Positions 1 to 9,105 of a DNA stretch of 64,000 nucleotides are shown here, one piece after another. The position numbers and the translations under genes are program-made. Below the pieces are notes generated by a model that was given only the letters and a program-made list of their open reading frames with translations, made no database searches and had not been told where the DNA came from. Within the stretch, counting starts at the first letter, position 1, and each line of letters begins with the position of its first letter. The stretch is from Bifidobacterium apri (lineage in GTDB: Bacteria; Actinomycetota; Actinomycetes; Actinomycetales; Bifidobacteriaceae). The DNA lies in NCBI RefSeq assembly GCF_009299485.1, contig NZ_WBSO01000005.1, positions 79,375-143,374 of the forward strand, in the 5' to 3' direction.

Positions 1-78
1 AAGGCCCCGTTATTTTCGTTCTAGGGTATATCGACCGTGCCAGCAGGGGCGCTGCGCGGTGTGCTGGAAGGAATTTGT

Positions 79-2232
79 GTGGCAGACGCTGAAGCTGATT
101 CGCTGAACAATGCTGCGCCCGGGCAGGGCGGGGTACCATCACAGACAGGCAATGAATCCAAGGCCGAACTCAACGACAAGGTCAACGACGCCATTGCCAA
201 CGACAAGCTCGAGAACGCCCAGCTTGACGATTCACTGTCCCCGGACCACTACGACGCCAGTGATTTGCGCGTGCTGGAAGGGCTTGAGGCGGTGCGTATC
301 CGCCCGGGCATGTATATCGGCTCGACCGGTCCGCGAGGCCTGCATCATCTGGTCTACGAAATCGTCGATAACTCGGTGGACGAAGCCCTCGCCGGTTTCG
401 CCACCCATATCGAAGTGACCATCCTGCCGGACAACGGCATTCGGGTGGTTGACGACGGTCGAGGCATCCCGGTTGACATCGTGCCGGGCGAAGGCGTCTC
501 TGGTGTGGAAACGGTGATGACCAAGCTGCACGCAGGCGGCAAATTCGGCGGCGGCGGTTACGCCGTTTCCGGCGGTCTGCACGGCGTAGGTATCTCCGTC
601 GTCAATGCGTTGTCCACGCGTATGGAAATCGAGGTGCGCCGGCAAGGCTTCCACTGGACCCAAACGTACATCGACCAGCATCCGACGGCGCCGCTCGCCC
701 AAGGTAAGCCGATGGAAGACGGCGAATCGACCGGCACTTCCGTGACCTTCTGGGCGGATCCCAAGATCTTCGAAACCACAGTGTACGATTTCGAGACCCT
801 GCGTTCGCGCTTCCAGCAGATGGCATTCCTCAATCGCGGTCTGCGCATCTCCCTGACCGACCTGCGTGAAATCGACCAGGCGGGCGACGAAGTGACCGGC
901 GACGGCGACAACCCGGTCGAGGAAATGCACCGCTCGGTGACATACTGCTACGAGCACGGCATCAAGGATTACGTGGCCTATCTGGTCAAAAGCCGCAAAA
1001 CCAACCCGATCGAAGAGGAAGTCATCGATTTCGAGGCGGAAGACCTCAAAATCGGCATCTCCGCAGAAATCGCCATGCAATGGACAACCGCATACTCTGA
1101 ATCGGTACACACCTTCGCGAACACCATTTCCACAACCGAAGGCGGCACCCATGAGGAAGGCTTCCGCGCGGCGCTCACCACGCTCGTCAACCGGTATGCA
1201 CGCGAGAAGAACATCCTGAAGGAGAAAGACGACAACCTCTCCGGCGACGACGTGCGCGAAGGCCTGACCGCCGTTGTTTCCGTCAAACTCACCAACCCGC
1301 AGTTCGAAGGCCAGACCAAGACCAAGCTGGGCAACTCCGAGGCGAAGACCTTCGTACAGCGTGTCATGACCGACAAGCTCGGCGATTGGTTCGATTCGCA
1401 CCCTTCGGACGCGAAAAGCATCATCCAGAAGGCGATCGAGGCGTCCCGCGCCCGCATCGCAGCGAAGAAAGCTCGCGAATCGACCCGACGCAAGTCGATT
1501 TTCGAATCCGCCGGCATGCCGGACAAGCTCAAGGATTGCCAGTCCAACAATCCGGAAGAGTGCGAGCTGTTCATCGTCGAGGGTGATTCCGCAGGCGGCT
1601 CCGCCATCCAGGGACGCAACCCGATCACCCAGGCGATCCTGCCGTTGCGAGGCAAAATCCTCAACACTGAGCGTGCGTCCATCGACCGAATGCTCAAATC
1701 CGACACCATCGAGTCGCTGATCACCGCGATCGGCGGCGGGTACGGCGAAGATTTCGACGTGAGCAAGGTGCGCTACCACAAGATCATCATCATGGCTGAT
1801 GCCGATGTCGACGGTGCGCATATCGCCACGCTGAATCTGACGCTGTTCTTCCGCTATATGCGGCCGATGATCACCGCCGGATACGTCTACGTCGCCATGC
1901 CGCCGCTGTACCGCATCAAATGGACCAAGGGGCCGCACTCCTTCGTGTACACGGACGCCGAACGCGACCGCGTGCTGCGTGAAGGCAAGGAAGCCGGCCG
2001 CCAATTGCCGAAGGGCGAAGGCATCCAGCGGTACAAGGGCCTGGGCGAAATGACCTATCAGGAGCTGTGGGAAACCACCATGGATCCTGATCATCGCATC
2101 CTCAAACAAATCCATATCGAGGACGCGGCGCAGGCGGACGAGACCTTCTCCATGCTCATGGGCGATGAGGTCGAGCCCCGTCGCCTGTTCATCCAGCGCA
2201 ACGCGCACGACGCACGATTCATCGACGCGTGA
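79..2232 (+). CDS. gyrB: DNA gyrase subunit B
   Basis: ATPase subunit of DNA gyrase, which introduces negative supercoils with GyrA in the cytoplasm. The N-terminal GHKL ATPase signature (EIVDNSVDEA, about residues 94-103) is followed by the transducer domain, the Toprim motif EGDSAGGS near residue 501 and DADVDGAH near 574, and the usual C-terminal end. Length is about 717 aa, normal for the short actinobacterial form. The frame is open from a GTG at 37, but the GTG at 79 is preferred because a GGAAGGA ribosome-binding site lies just upstream at 66-72; residues encoded between 37 and 79 are not gyrase-like. A stop lies in frame at 22-24. gyrA follows after about 120 bp, the standard gyrB-gyrA order near the chromosomal origin. 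Confidence 0.97.
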   Translation: MADAEADSLNNAAPGQGGVPSQTGNESKAELNDKVNDAIANDKLENAQLDDSLSPDHYDASDLRVLEGLEAVRIRPGMYIGSTGPRGLHHLVYEIVDNSVDEALAGFATHIEVTILPDNGIRVVDDGRGIPVDIVPGEGVSGVETVMTKLHAGGKFGGGGYAVSGGLHGVGISVVNALSTRMEIEVRRQGFHWTQTYIDQHPTAPLAQGKPMEDGESTGTSVTFWADPKIFETTVYDFETLRSRFQQMAFLNRGLRISLTDLREIDQAGDEVTGDGDNPVEEMHRSVTYCYEHGIKDYVAYLVKSRKTNPIEEEVIDFEAEDLKIGISAEIAMQWTTAYSESVHTFANTISTTEGGTHEEGFRAALTTLVNRYAREKNILKEKDDNLSGDDVREGLTAVVSVKLTNPQFEGQTKTKLGNSEAKTFVQRVMTDKLGDWFDSHPSDAKSIIQKAIEASRARIAAKKARESTRRKSIFESAGMPDKLKDCQSNNPEECELFIVEGDSAGGSAIQGRNPITQAILPLRGKILNTERASIDRMLKSDTIESLITAIGGGYGEDFDVSKVRYHKIIIMADADVDGAHIATLNLTLFFRYMRPMITAGYVYVAMPPLYRIKWTKGPHSFVYTDAERDRVLREGKEAGRQLPKGEGIQRYKGLGEMTYQELWETTMDPDHRILKQIHIEDAAQADETFSMLMGDEVEPRRLFIQRNAHDARFIDA

Positions 2233-2354
2233 CCGTACAACGCCGGGATCCGCGGCTTTCGCAGGTCCCGGCACGGAAACCAGCACACTTCATCACTAGC
2301 CGCGTATCAGGCTAGCCATCCCACGAGGATGGACAAGAAAACGAAGGATCTACC

Positions 2355-5039
2355 GTGGCAGACGAAAACAACACCAACACCCCGGAAGACGGCGGGTCAA
2401 GCAATGACGACCAGCTCAACGGGCTGGACAACAACCGCGAGCCGTTGAGCCCGCAGGAAGCCGACAACACCGATTACGGCCTGATGAAAGGCCAGCGCGT
2501 CCAACCGATCGATTTGCAGCAGGAAATGCGCGAATCATACCTGGCGTACGCGCTGTCCGTCATCGTGGAACGCGCACTGCCAGACGTGCGAGACGGTATG
2601 AAGCCGGTTCATCGTCGTGTCATCTACGCGATGTACGACGGCGGATACCGACCCGATCGCGGATACAACAAGTGCTCCCGCGTCGTCGGTGACGTCATGG
2701 GTAAATATCACCCGCACGGCGATGCCGCCATCTACGATACCCTCGTGCGCATGGCACAGCCGTGGTCCATGCGCTACCCGCTGGTGGACGGACAAGGCAA
2801 CTTCGGCTCTCCCGGCGACGATCCGGCAGCCGCCATGCGTTACACCGAATGCCGCATGGCCCCGCTCGCCATGGAAATGGTGCGTGACATCGACAAAGAC
2901 ACCGTTGATTTCGTGCCCAACTACGATGGCAAGACCCAAGAGCCGACCGTGCTTCCGAGCCGCTTCCCGAACCTGCTGGTCAACGGTTCCGCCGGCATCG
3001 CCGTCGGTATGGCCACCAACATTCCGCCGCACAACCTGCGTGAGGTGGCGGACGGCGTGCACTGGGCGCTTGACCATCCTGACGCGAGCCGGGAAGAACT
3101 GCTCAACGCGCTGATCGAACGGATCAAAGGACCGGACTTCCCGACCGGAGCGACCATCCTCGGCCATAAAGGCATCGAACAGGCATACCGCACCGGCCGC
3201 GGCTTGATCACCATGCGTGCCGTGGTCAACACGGAGGAAATCAACGGGCGTATGTGCCTGGTGGTCACCGAGCTGCCATACCAGGTCAACCCGGATCGTT
3301 TGGTCGTCTCCATCCGCGAAGCGGTGCGTGACGGCAAGATCCAAGGCATTGCCGACATGCGTGACGAGACCTCAGGCCGTACCGGTCAGCGTCTGGTCCT
3401 GGTGCTCAAGCGCGACGCCGTGCCGAAGGTCGTACTCAACAACCTGTACAAGCATTCCCAGCTGCAGCAGACATTCGGCGCCAATATGCTCGCCCTGGTC
3501 GACGGCGTGCCTCGCACGCTGAGCCTGGACGCGTTCATTCGCCATTGGGTCTCCCACCAGCTTGATGTTGTCGAACGTCGCACCCGGTATCTGAAGCGCG
3601 AAGCCGAAGAACGCGATCACATCCTGCAGGGCTATCTCAAGGCTCTGGACATGATCGATGAAGTCATCGCGCTCATCCGCTCCTCCAAAGACGTGGATAC
3701 CGCCCGTGAAGGCCTGAAAGACCTGCTGGACGTCGATGACGTGCAGGCGGACGCGATCCTCGCGATGCAGCTGCGTCGTCTCGCCGCCCTCGAACGGCAG
3801 AAGATCCTCGATGAACATGAGGAACTGCAACGCAAAATCGCCGATTACAACGACATTCTCGCCAAGCCGGAACGTCAGCGTCAGATTGTGGGCGACGAGC
3901 TCGACGAAATCGTGGAAAAGTATGGCGATGAACGCCGTACCCGCATCCTGCCGTACTCGGGGGAGATGAACGTCGAAGACCTGATCGCTGAGGAGAACGT
4001 CGTCGTGACGGTCACCCATTCCGGGTTCATCAAGCGCACCAAGGCCGACGAATACCGCGCCCAGCATCGCGGCGGCAAGGGCATCAAGGGTACGAAGCTG
4101 CGCGAGGACGACGTGGTCGACCACTTCTTCCTCACCAGCACGCACAACTGGCTGCTGTTCTTCACCAACAAGGGACGCGTCTACCGGCTCAAGGCTTACG
4201 AACTGCCTGAAGGATCGAGAGATTCCAAGGGGCAGCACGTGGCCAACCTGCTGCAGTTCGCGCCTGACGAGACCATCCAGGCGGTATTGTCGATTCCGAA
4301 CTATGACGTCGCCAAGTATCTGGTGCTGGCCACACGGTCCGGCAAAGTCAAGAAAACCAGCCTCTCCGAATATGATTCGCCTCGCCAGGGCGGCCTGATC
4401 GCCGTGCGTCTGGCGACGGATCCCGAGACCGGGGAGCCGGCAGACGAGCTGATCGGTGCCGCGCTGTGCAACCCGGAGGACGATATCATTCTCGTCTCCA
4501 AGTACGGCATGAGCCTCAAGTTCCGCGCGGATGACGAACAGCTGCGTCCGATGGGCCGCCAAACCGCCGGTGTGCAAGGCATGAAGTTCCGCAACGGCGA
4601 CGAGCTGCTGTCCATGGACGTCATCTGGGGAGACAGCGACAAGGACCTGTTCGTGGTCACCAACGAAGGCTTCGCCAAGCGCACGGCCATCAGCGAATAC
4701 CGTCTGCAAGGACGTAATGGCTTCGGAGTCAAGGCATTGCAGTTGGCTGAAGGTCGAGGTTCGCTCGTCGGCGCGCTCGTGGTCAGCGAAGATGACCAGG
4801 TCATGGCAATCATGAAGTCCGGCAAGGTCATCCGATCCGACGTGGCGGAAGTCAAGCGGACCGGCAGGACCACGCAGGGCGTGACCTTCGCCAAGCCTGA
4901 TAAGGGCGACGAAATCCTTGCCATCGCTCGCAATGCCGAGAAGGATGACGACGAAGAACAAGATCAGAACGATGCCGATCAGCACGATCAGCACGCCGAT
5001 GAGGCTGCGGCTGCGGCTGCACAGGACGTGCAGCAATGA
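2355..5039 (+). CDS. gyrA: DNA gyrase subunit A
   Basis: Breakage-reunion subunit of DNA gyrase, 894 aa. The catalytic tyrosine is Y163 in [10 protein letters not shown]. The quinolone-resistance region reads [13 protein letters not shown], with D123 followed by A124 and A125, so the serine found at the E. coli S83 position is alanine here. The GyrA-box [10 protein letters not shown], which is needed for DNA wrapping, is present in the C-terminal beta-pinwheel domain. The protein ends in an acidic and Ala/Gln-rich tail. Translation starts at GTG behind an AAGGAT site. An inverted repeat follows the stop and the DUF3566 gene lies 140 bp downstream, the same order as in mycobacteria (gyrB-gyrA-DUF3566). 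Confidence 0.97.
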   Translation: MADENNTNTPEDGGSSNDDQLNGLDNNREPLSPQEADNTDYGLMKGQRVQPIDLQQEMRESYLAYALSVIVERALPDVRDGMKPVHRRVIYAMYDGGYRPDRGYNKCSRVVGDVMGKYHPHGDAAIYDTLVRMAQPWSMRYPLVDGQGNFGSPGDDPAAAMRYTECRMAPLAMEMVRDIDKDTVDFVPNYDGKTQEPTVLPSRFPNLLVNGSAGIAVGMATNIPPHNLREVADGVHWALDHPDASREELLNALIERIKGPDFPTGATILGHKGIEQAYRTGRGLITMRAVVNTEEINGRMCLVVTELPYQVNPDRLVVSIREAVRDGKIQGIADMRDETSGRTGQRLVLVLKRDAVPKVVLNNLYKHSQLQQTFGANMLALVDGVPRTLSLDAFIRHWVSHQLDVVERRTRYLKREAEERDHILQGYLKALDMIDEVIALIRSSKDVDTAREGLKDLLDVDDVQADAILAMQLRRLAALERQKILDEHEELQRKIADYNDILAKPERQRQIVGDELDEIVEKYGDERRTRILPYSGEMNVEDLIAEENVVVTVTHSGFIKRTKADEYRAQHRGGKGIKGTKLREDDVVDHFFLTSTHNWLLFFTNKGRVYRLKAYELPEGSRDSKGQHVANLLQFAPDETIQAVLSIPNYDVAKYLVLATRSGKVKKTSLSEYDSPRQGGLIAVRLATDPETGEPADELIGAALCNPEDDIILVSKYGMSLKFRADDEQLRPMGRQTAGVQGMKFRNGDELLSMDVIWGDSDKDLFVVTNEGFAKRTAISEYRLQGRNGFGVKALQLAEGRGSLVGALVVSEDDQVMAIMKSGKVIRSDVAEVKRTGRTTQGVTFAKPDKGDEILAIARNAEKDDDEEQDQNDADQHDQHADEAAAAAAQDVQQ

Positions 5040-5045
5040 GCTGAA

Positions 5046-5080
5046 GGCGGGCCGTACCAGCGCAACAGGTACGGCCCGCC
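5046..5080 (+). terminator. Hairpin after gyrA
   Basis: A perfect 13-bp inverted repeat (GGCGGGCCGTACC / GGTACGGCCCGCC, loop about 9 nt) starts 7 bp after the gyrA stop. No T-run follows, so it may be a weak terminator or an mRNA-stabilising hairpin. Confidence 0.6.
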
Positions 5081-5179
5081 AGATAGTGTGCAGACCTTGC
5101 CATACCAGCGGCAATCGTCCCCGAACACTGGTAGGTTCACTAATCAGGCGAAGGCAGTCGGAACGTCCAAGGAGAAACA

Positions 5180-5689
5180 ATGAGCGAATACGTCGACGAA
5201 GAGGGGCGCCGCGAACCACGCGTAGGCAGGACCGTCTCGAATCAGCCGATAAGCACCGGTAACGAGACCCCGCTGCCATCTGCAGCGCGTGCCGCGGCTG
5301 CGAACAAGCGTCGCCACCATACGCCGCGAGCCAGGCGTATGAGCCTGTCTCTGACACGAGTGGACGCTTGGTCGGTAGCAAAAGTCACCTTCCTGCTCAG
5401 TGTGGCCGGGGGCATTATCCAGATCGTGGCGGCGGCACTCGTGTGGCTGGTGCTGAACATGGCGGGCGTGTTCGACCAAGTCACGCAGATCGTCTCCTCG
5501 ACCGGCCTTGATTCCAGCGGATTCAATCTTGCCGACGTGCTCTCGCTGAGTACGGTGCTCAGCACGGTGACCATCCTCGCCATCATCGGCGTCGTGCTGT
5601 TAACCCTCCTGGCGACGATTTTCGCGCTGCTGTACAACGTGGTCAGCTCGCTTGTCGGCGGCGTCCATGTGACCTTGGGTGATGACTGA
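5180..5689 (+). CDS. DUF3566 transmembrane protein
   Basis: A 169-aa membrane protein of the actinobacterial DUF3566 family, recognised by its place directly after gyrA and by its layout. A polar, Arg-rich N-terminus of about 60 residues is followed by two hydrophobic segments at about 68-95 and 126-152, with the motif LLYNVVSSLVGGVHVTLGDD-like end typical of the family. Start ATG is preceded by AAGGAGAAAC, a strong ribosome-binding site. The mycobacterial counterpart (the gene after gyrA) has been linked to envelope or divisome functions, but the molecular role is not established. The gene is probably expressed with, or shortly after, gyrA and is followed by its own terminator. Confidence 0.85.
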   Translation: MSEYVDEEGRREPRVGRTVSNQPISTGNETPLPSAARAAAANKRRHHTPRARRMSLSLTRVDAWSVAKVTFLLSVAGGIIQIVAAALVWLVLNMAGVFDQVTQIVSSTGLDSSGFNLADVLSLSTVLSTVTILAIIGVVLLTLLATIFALLYNVVSSLVGGVHVTLGDD

Positions 5690-5715
5690 CGGCATCTGCG
5701 ATTCAACGACATTAC

Positions 5716-5749
5716 GGGACGGTTCGGCATTCCGAGCCGTCCCTTTGTC
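5716..5749 (+). terminator. Rho-independent terminator after DUF3566 gene
   Basis: Inverted repeat GGGACGGTTCGG / CCGAGCCGTCCC (one G-U pair) with a four-base loop, followed by TTTGTCTAT. Confidence 0.75.
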
Positions 5750-5943
5750 TATCTTGGGGACGATTTCACGCCGATTGCATATGCCGATGAGTCAAGCACC
5801 CTGCTGCTGTGCGTTTGCCGAGGTTGGACGGTCTGTCGGCGTTGGCGGATGCCGGAACCGCACATGCTTATGGCGAACGTGCATGTGCCGCGAATAAGAT
5901 AGCCGGTAGATGGCTCCGTACGACAAAAGAGGAGGTGTCGGCT

Positions 5944-7119
5944 ATGACAGGAACGTCGGTAGATTCGGTCAATATGCCCACAACATCCGCCTCATCGCCG
6001 AAATCATTGCCGGATGATGCGCTTGCGGGACAGCACACCACTGACCCTCAAGCCTCATACTCCTATGTGGACCCGTGGAAGCCGGATACCGTGCTAGAAG
6101 GCTATCAACAGGCGACCGTCCATCTTGGAGAGGACGACGAAGGGGAAATCGTGGCGACATTCGTGCGCAAGGACCCTTCGAAGCTCTCCCTGCAACAACG
6201 TTGGCGACGTTGGCATTACAAACTGCGCGGTCACCGTCTGGCCATCATGTATGTGCATGGGTGGAACGATTACTTCTACCGTCGGCATGCTTCCGAATAT
6301 TGGGAATCGTTGGGAATCCCCTTCTATGCCGTGGACTTACGCAAATTCGGGCGTTCCTACCGCTCCTACCAGACCCCCGGATACATCGAGAATCTGCATG
6401 AATATCGTTTGGAATTCAACGCATTGCGCAACCAGATCGTCAAAGAGCAGGGCAACGATGTCCGCATTCTGATGATCGCCCACTCCCAGGGCGGTTTGAG
6501 CGCATCACTGTGGGTCAATGCCGAACATCCCCATCATGTCGAGGCGCTGTCGCTGAATTCGCCATGGCTTGAATTGCAAGGCAACCGCATGTTCCGTCTG
6601 CTGTCCACGCCCGTCGTGCAGATGTATCGCCTGCGGGGCGGGAAAACCGTGATGCCGATGCGCGACCCGGGATTCTACGCCCGGTGCATCAAACGCTCGA
6701 CCGGCGGAGAGTGGGATTACCTCGACCATCCGCTCAATCCTGGAGTCGAATTCCTCACCCGTGCCGGCTGGATGCAAGCGATTTACAGCGGGCAGGACGA
6801 GATCGCGAAGAATCTTGATATTCAGATCCCGATCCTCGTGTGCACGTCAGACAAGTCGATGATGCTGCAATCCACATGGGATGAAGGCATGCGTGAGGCG
6901 GACAGTGTACTGGACGTCACCGCGATCCGTCAGGCGGCACTGCATTTGGGCGATGTCGTCGCGTTGGCGACCATTCGTGGCGGGCTTCATGATTTGAGCA
7001 TGTCCAAGCCGGATGCGCGGCGCAAGTACTTCCGCATCGTCACCACATGGGCGTCGATGATGGCATGGCGGCGGGTCATACCCGCATCATGGGTGAATGA
7101 GGCATTGGCAAGGCTGTAA
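5944..7119 (+). CDS. Alpha/beta hydrolase, serine lysophospholipase type
   Basis: A 391-aa alpha/beta hydrolase of the Hydrolase_4 (serine aminopeptidase S33 / lysophospholipase) type. The oxyanion-region motif MYVHGWNDYF lies in the first third, FYAVDLRKFGRS follows, and the nucleophile elbow is AHSQGG with S181 as predicted nucleophile. The C-terminal GGLHDLS is the likely catalytic-histidine motif. There is no signal peptide, so the enzyme is expected in the cytoplasm; the substrate cannot be predicted. The start at ATG 5944 is chosen for its AGAGGAGG site; the frame is open further upstream but those codons are not hydrolase-like. The gene stands alone between two intergenic gaps. Confidence 0.85.
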   Translation: MTGTSVDSVNMPTTSASSPKSLPDDALAGQHTTDPQASYSYVDPWKPDTVLEGYQQATVHLGEDDEGEIVATFVRKDPSKLSLQQRWRRWHYKLRGHRLAIMYVHGWNDYFYRRHASEYWESLGIPFYAVDLRKFGRSYRSYQTPGYIENLHEYRLEFNALRNQIVKEQGNDVRILMIAHSQGGLSASLWVNAEHPHHVEALSLNSPWLELQGNRMFRLLSTPVVQMYRLRGGKTVMPMRDPGFYARCIKRSTGGEWDYLDHPLNPGVEFLTRAGWMQAIYSGQDEIAKNLDIQIPILVCTSDKSMMLQSTWDEGMREADSVLDVTAIRQAALHLGDVVALATIRGGLHDLSMSKPDARRKYFRIVTTWASMMAWRRVIPASWVNEALARL

Positions 7120-7340
7120 TCGGATCAGATGCCTGCAGCGGTGCGGCGATATGGCGCGGATACGTGCTTTGCCGAAATCGGTGGGTAAAACCGAGTAGTC
7201 AATAGTCCAATAATCAAGAGTTCCGCAGTGGATAATGGCGGTTCTTCTTGGCAATGATGCGTTTTCTGCAAGCGTATGGTCAGAAATCATCATGTCGTTG
7301 GGAACATCTTCCTCAGCTCATGCGCTAGTGTTGATGCACG
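7120..7340. other. Intergenic region without recognised feature
   Basis: Between the hydrolase and VanZ-RDD genes. I see short AT-rich direct repeats (AGTCAATAGTCCAATAATCAAG) that could belong to a promoter, but no clear -35/-10 pair and no RNA gene. Confidence 0.4.
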
Positions 7341-8594
7341 ATGAGTATCGTAACCTTGTATGCGAAGACCTTCGGCACGCCACTGCTGATTGCGCTGCTA
7401 CTCTGGCCGGTTCTCGCAGCGTTCCTGACACTGCCGATCCTCGCCTTGCTGTACCACCGAGAGCACCGTCTTCGGCTCGCATCGACCATCGGCTCGTATT
7501 TGAGCGTGCTCTATGTGGTCGGTCTGCTGACCTTCACCCAGTACCCGATGCCCGACGAGCCGGACCGGTATTGCGCCGTACATCATCTTTCGCCGCAACT
7601 CAATCCCGTGGAATTCATTCAGGACATCGCCACCGGCGGCGTATCCGCAGTGATGCAGCTGCTGCTCAACATCGTGCTGTTCATACCGCTCGGATTCCTG
7701 CTCATGCGTTTTCTGAGGCGAAGCATGACACATGCCGTGGTCGTCGGTTTTCTGCTGTCGCTGGCGATCGAACTGACGCAATTGAGCGGATTCTGGGGCA
7801 TCTATCCATGTTCATACCGGCAATTCGATGTCGACGATTTGCTGACCAACACCTTGGGTGCGCTGGTCGGTTACGGCATCGCGAAGCTCTGCGATCGCCG
7901 GTGGCCGCCAAAACCGGTTGACCGGGCGGAAATCAATCATCGGCCGGGGATCGTGCACCGCGGGGTGACCTTCGCCATCGACATGATCATCGTCACCGTG
8001 GGATACTACCCGTTGGGTATCGCCGTCGTCTGGCTGTTCCATGCGCTCGCCAAACCGCTGCCGGACGGGACATTCCAGCTGGCAGGCGCCATGGTGCACG
8101 TCGACTCCTTGAATACCGTGGTCACGGTGCTTGGCATGGTGTCATTCCTGGTGTTCGAGCTGTGGATTCCGGCGACGCACCACGGGCAGACGCTCGGCGG
8201 CATGTTCACCCACATGAGTATGGAGACCCGCGAACGTCATGGATGGCGGCGGGCGGTGTTCTATGCGATTCGCACGGTGATTATCGGCGGATGGTTCCTC
8301 CTGACGCTGCTGCAAAAAGATACGCACAGCGGACTGTTGGTCATCGCGGTCGCGGTGTTTGCCCTGATATTCAAACAGATGCCGTGGGATTATGCGCCGG
8401 GAGACGCCCGCACAGGGCATGATGGCGTATCGGCGCAATCCATATCCGGCAGCGGCAGTGGGTTGGACTGTGAGCCGGACGGCGGACAGATAGGCGATGC
8501 ACCGCAATCCGCACCACGAATCGCCGGCATGACTCCTATGTCAGCGGCCGCACCGGCATCTGCAGATACTGTGCAACGGCAAGAACATCAATGA
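7341..8594 (+). CDS. VanZ-RDD fusion membrane protein
   Basis: A 417-aa polytopic membrane protein joining two families. The first half is VanZ-like: four or five hydrophobic helices and the typical LNIVLFIPLGFLL and FDVDDLLTNTLGALVGY motifs (about residues 110-195). The second half (about 205-345) is an RDD domain, with HRGVTFAIDMIIV and later LGGMFTHMSMETRERHG, and ends in a polar low-complexity tail. VanZ of enterococci gives low-level teicoplanin resistance; RDD proteins include transporters of compatible solutes or Na+/H+. The combined protein is seen in bifidobacteria, but its function is unknown. No strong ribosome-binding site precedes the ATG, so the start is less certain than the frame. 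Confidence 0.8.
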   Translation: MSIVTLYAKTFGTPLLIALLLWPVLAAFLTLPILALLYHREHRLRLASTIGSYLSVLYVVGLLTFTQYPMPDEPDRYCAVHHLSPQLNPVEFIQDIATGGVSAVMQLLLNIVLFIPLGFLLMRFLRRSMTHAVVVGFLLSLAIELTQLSGFWGIYPCSYRQFDVDDLLTNTLGALVGYGIAKLCDRRWPPKPVDRAEINHRPGIVHRGVTFAIDMIIVTVGYYPLGIAVVWLFHALAKPLPDGTFQLAGAMVHVDSLNTVVTVLGMVSFLVFELWIPATHHGQTLGGMFTHMSMETRERHGWRRAVFYAIRTVIIGGWFLLTLLQKDTHSGLLVIAVAVFALIFKQMPWDYAPGDARTGHDGVSAQSISGSGSGLDCEPDGGQIGDAPQSAPRIAGMTPMSAAAPASADTVQRQEHQ

Positions 8595-8722
8595 TGTGTA
8601 GCCCACCGGGCTATATGTCGGGGTTTCGCAAGGCTTGGAATCATTGGGTATTTTATATCCAAGGCGGCTATGTGAACCTTAAACGATGCTGGTTCTAGCA
8701 CATGGGGATGCTTCGTGACACA

Positions 8723-9001
8723 TCATTTGGTGCGTAGGTCGGGCCATGGCGGGGGTAGGAGTTCGTCGATGGTGACGTCGAGGATCTGGGCGATGGCGAT
8801 CAGAGTCTTGGAGGTGGGGTTGGGCGTGGGCCCGGCGAAGCCTCCCGATTCGAGTCGTTGGTACTGCACCGTGGAGAGTCCGGCGTCCGAGGCCACACGC
8901 TCTTGGCTGAGGCCACGTTGGTCGCGCAGGCGGCGCAGGCGTATGCCGAGCCCCATGGCGTACTGCCGCCAGGTGAGTTCGTCGGATATGCGCTCGTGCA
9001 T
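8723..9001 (-). CDS. Xre-family transcriptional regulator
   Basis: A 92-aa helix-turn-helix protein (HTH_3/Xre). The recognition region reads RLRDQRGLSQERVASDAGLS, followed by TVQYQRLESGG, which matches the family well. The C-terminus ends in LDVTIDELLPPPWPD. Start ATG 9001 has GGATGGA close upstream; a GTG at 9022 would add seven residues. The gene is divergent from the coiled-coil membrane protein gene, with about 100 bp between them containing an 18-bp dyad. Xre proteins of this size often repress their neighbour and themselves, so local control of the divergent gene is likely but inferred. Confidence 0.85.
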   Translation of the reverse strand: MHERISDELTWRQYAMGLGIRLRRLRDQRGLSQERVASDAGLSTVQYQRLESGGFAGPTPNPTSKTLIAIAQILDVTIDELLPPPWPDLRTK

Positions 9002-9034
9002 GGTTCCATCCAAGTGCACCACTGCATATATGAT

Positions 9035-9052
9035 TACTTCATAAATGTAGTA
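9035..9052. promoter_or_regulatory. Possible operator between divergent genes
   Basis: An 18-bp near-palindrome, TACTTCAT-AA-ATGTAGTA (7 of 8 pairs match), lies in a short AT-rich stretch between the Xre gene and the membrane-protein gene. Position and symmetry suit an HTH dimer site; there is no direct proof. Confidence 0.4.
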
Positions 9053-9105
9053 TTCCGTGGTCTGTGATGGCCTTGGAAGAGCAGAACGACAGACCGGGAG
9101 GAACG

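Noticed and set aside
232..2286. Long open frame antisense to gyrB
   Set aside because: Shadow of a high-GC gene; composition rich in Arg/His/Val without any known motif. Similar antisense frames over gyrA, pstP, glgP, tgt and others were dropped for the same reason.
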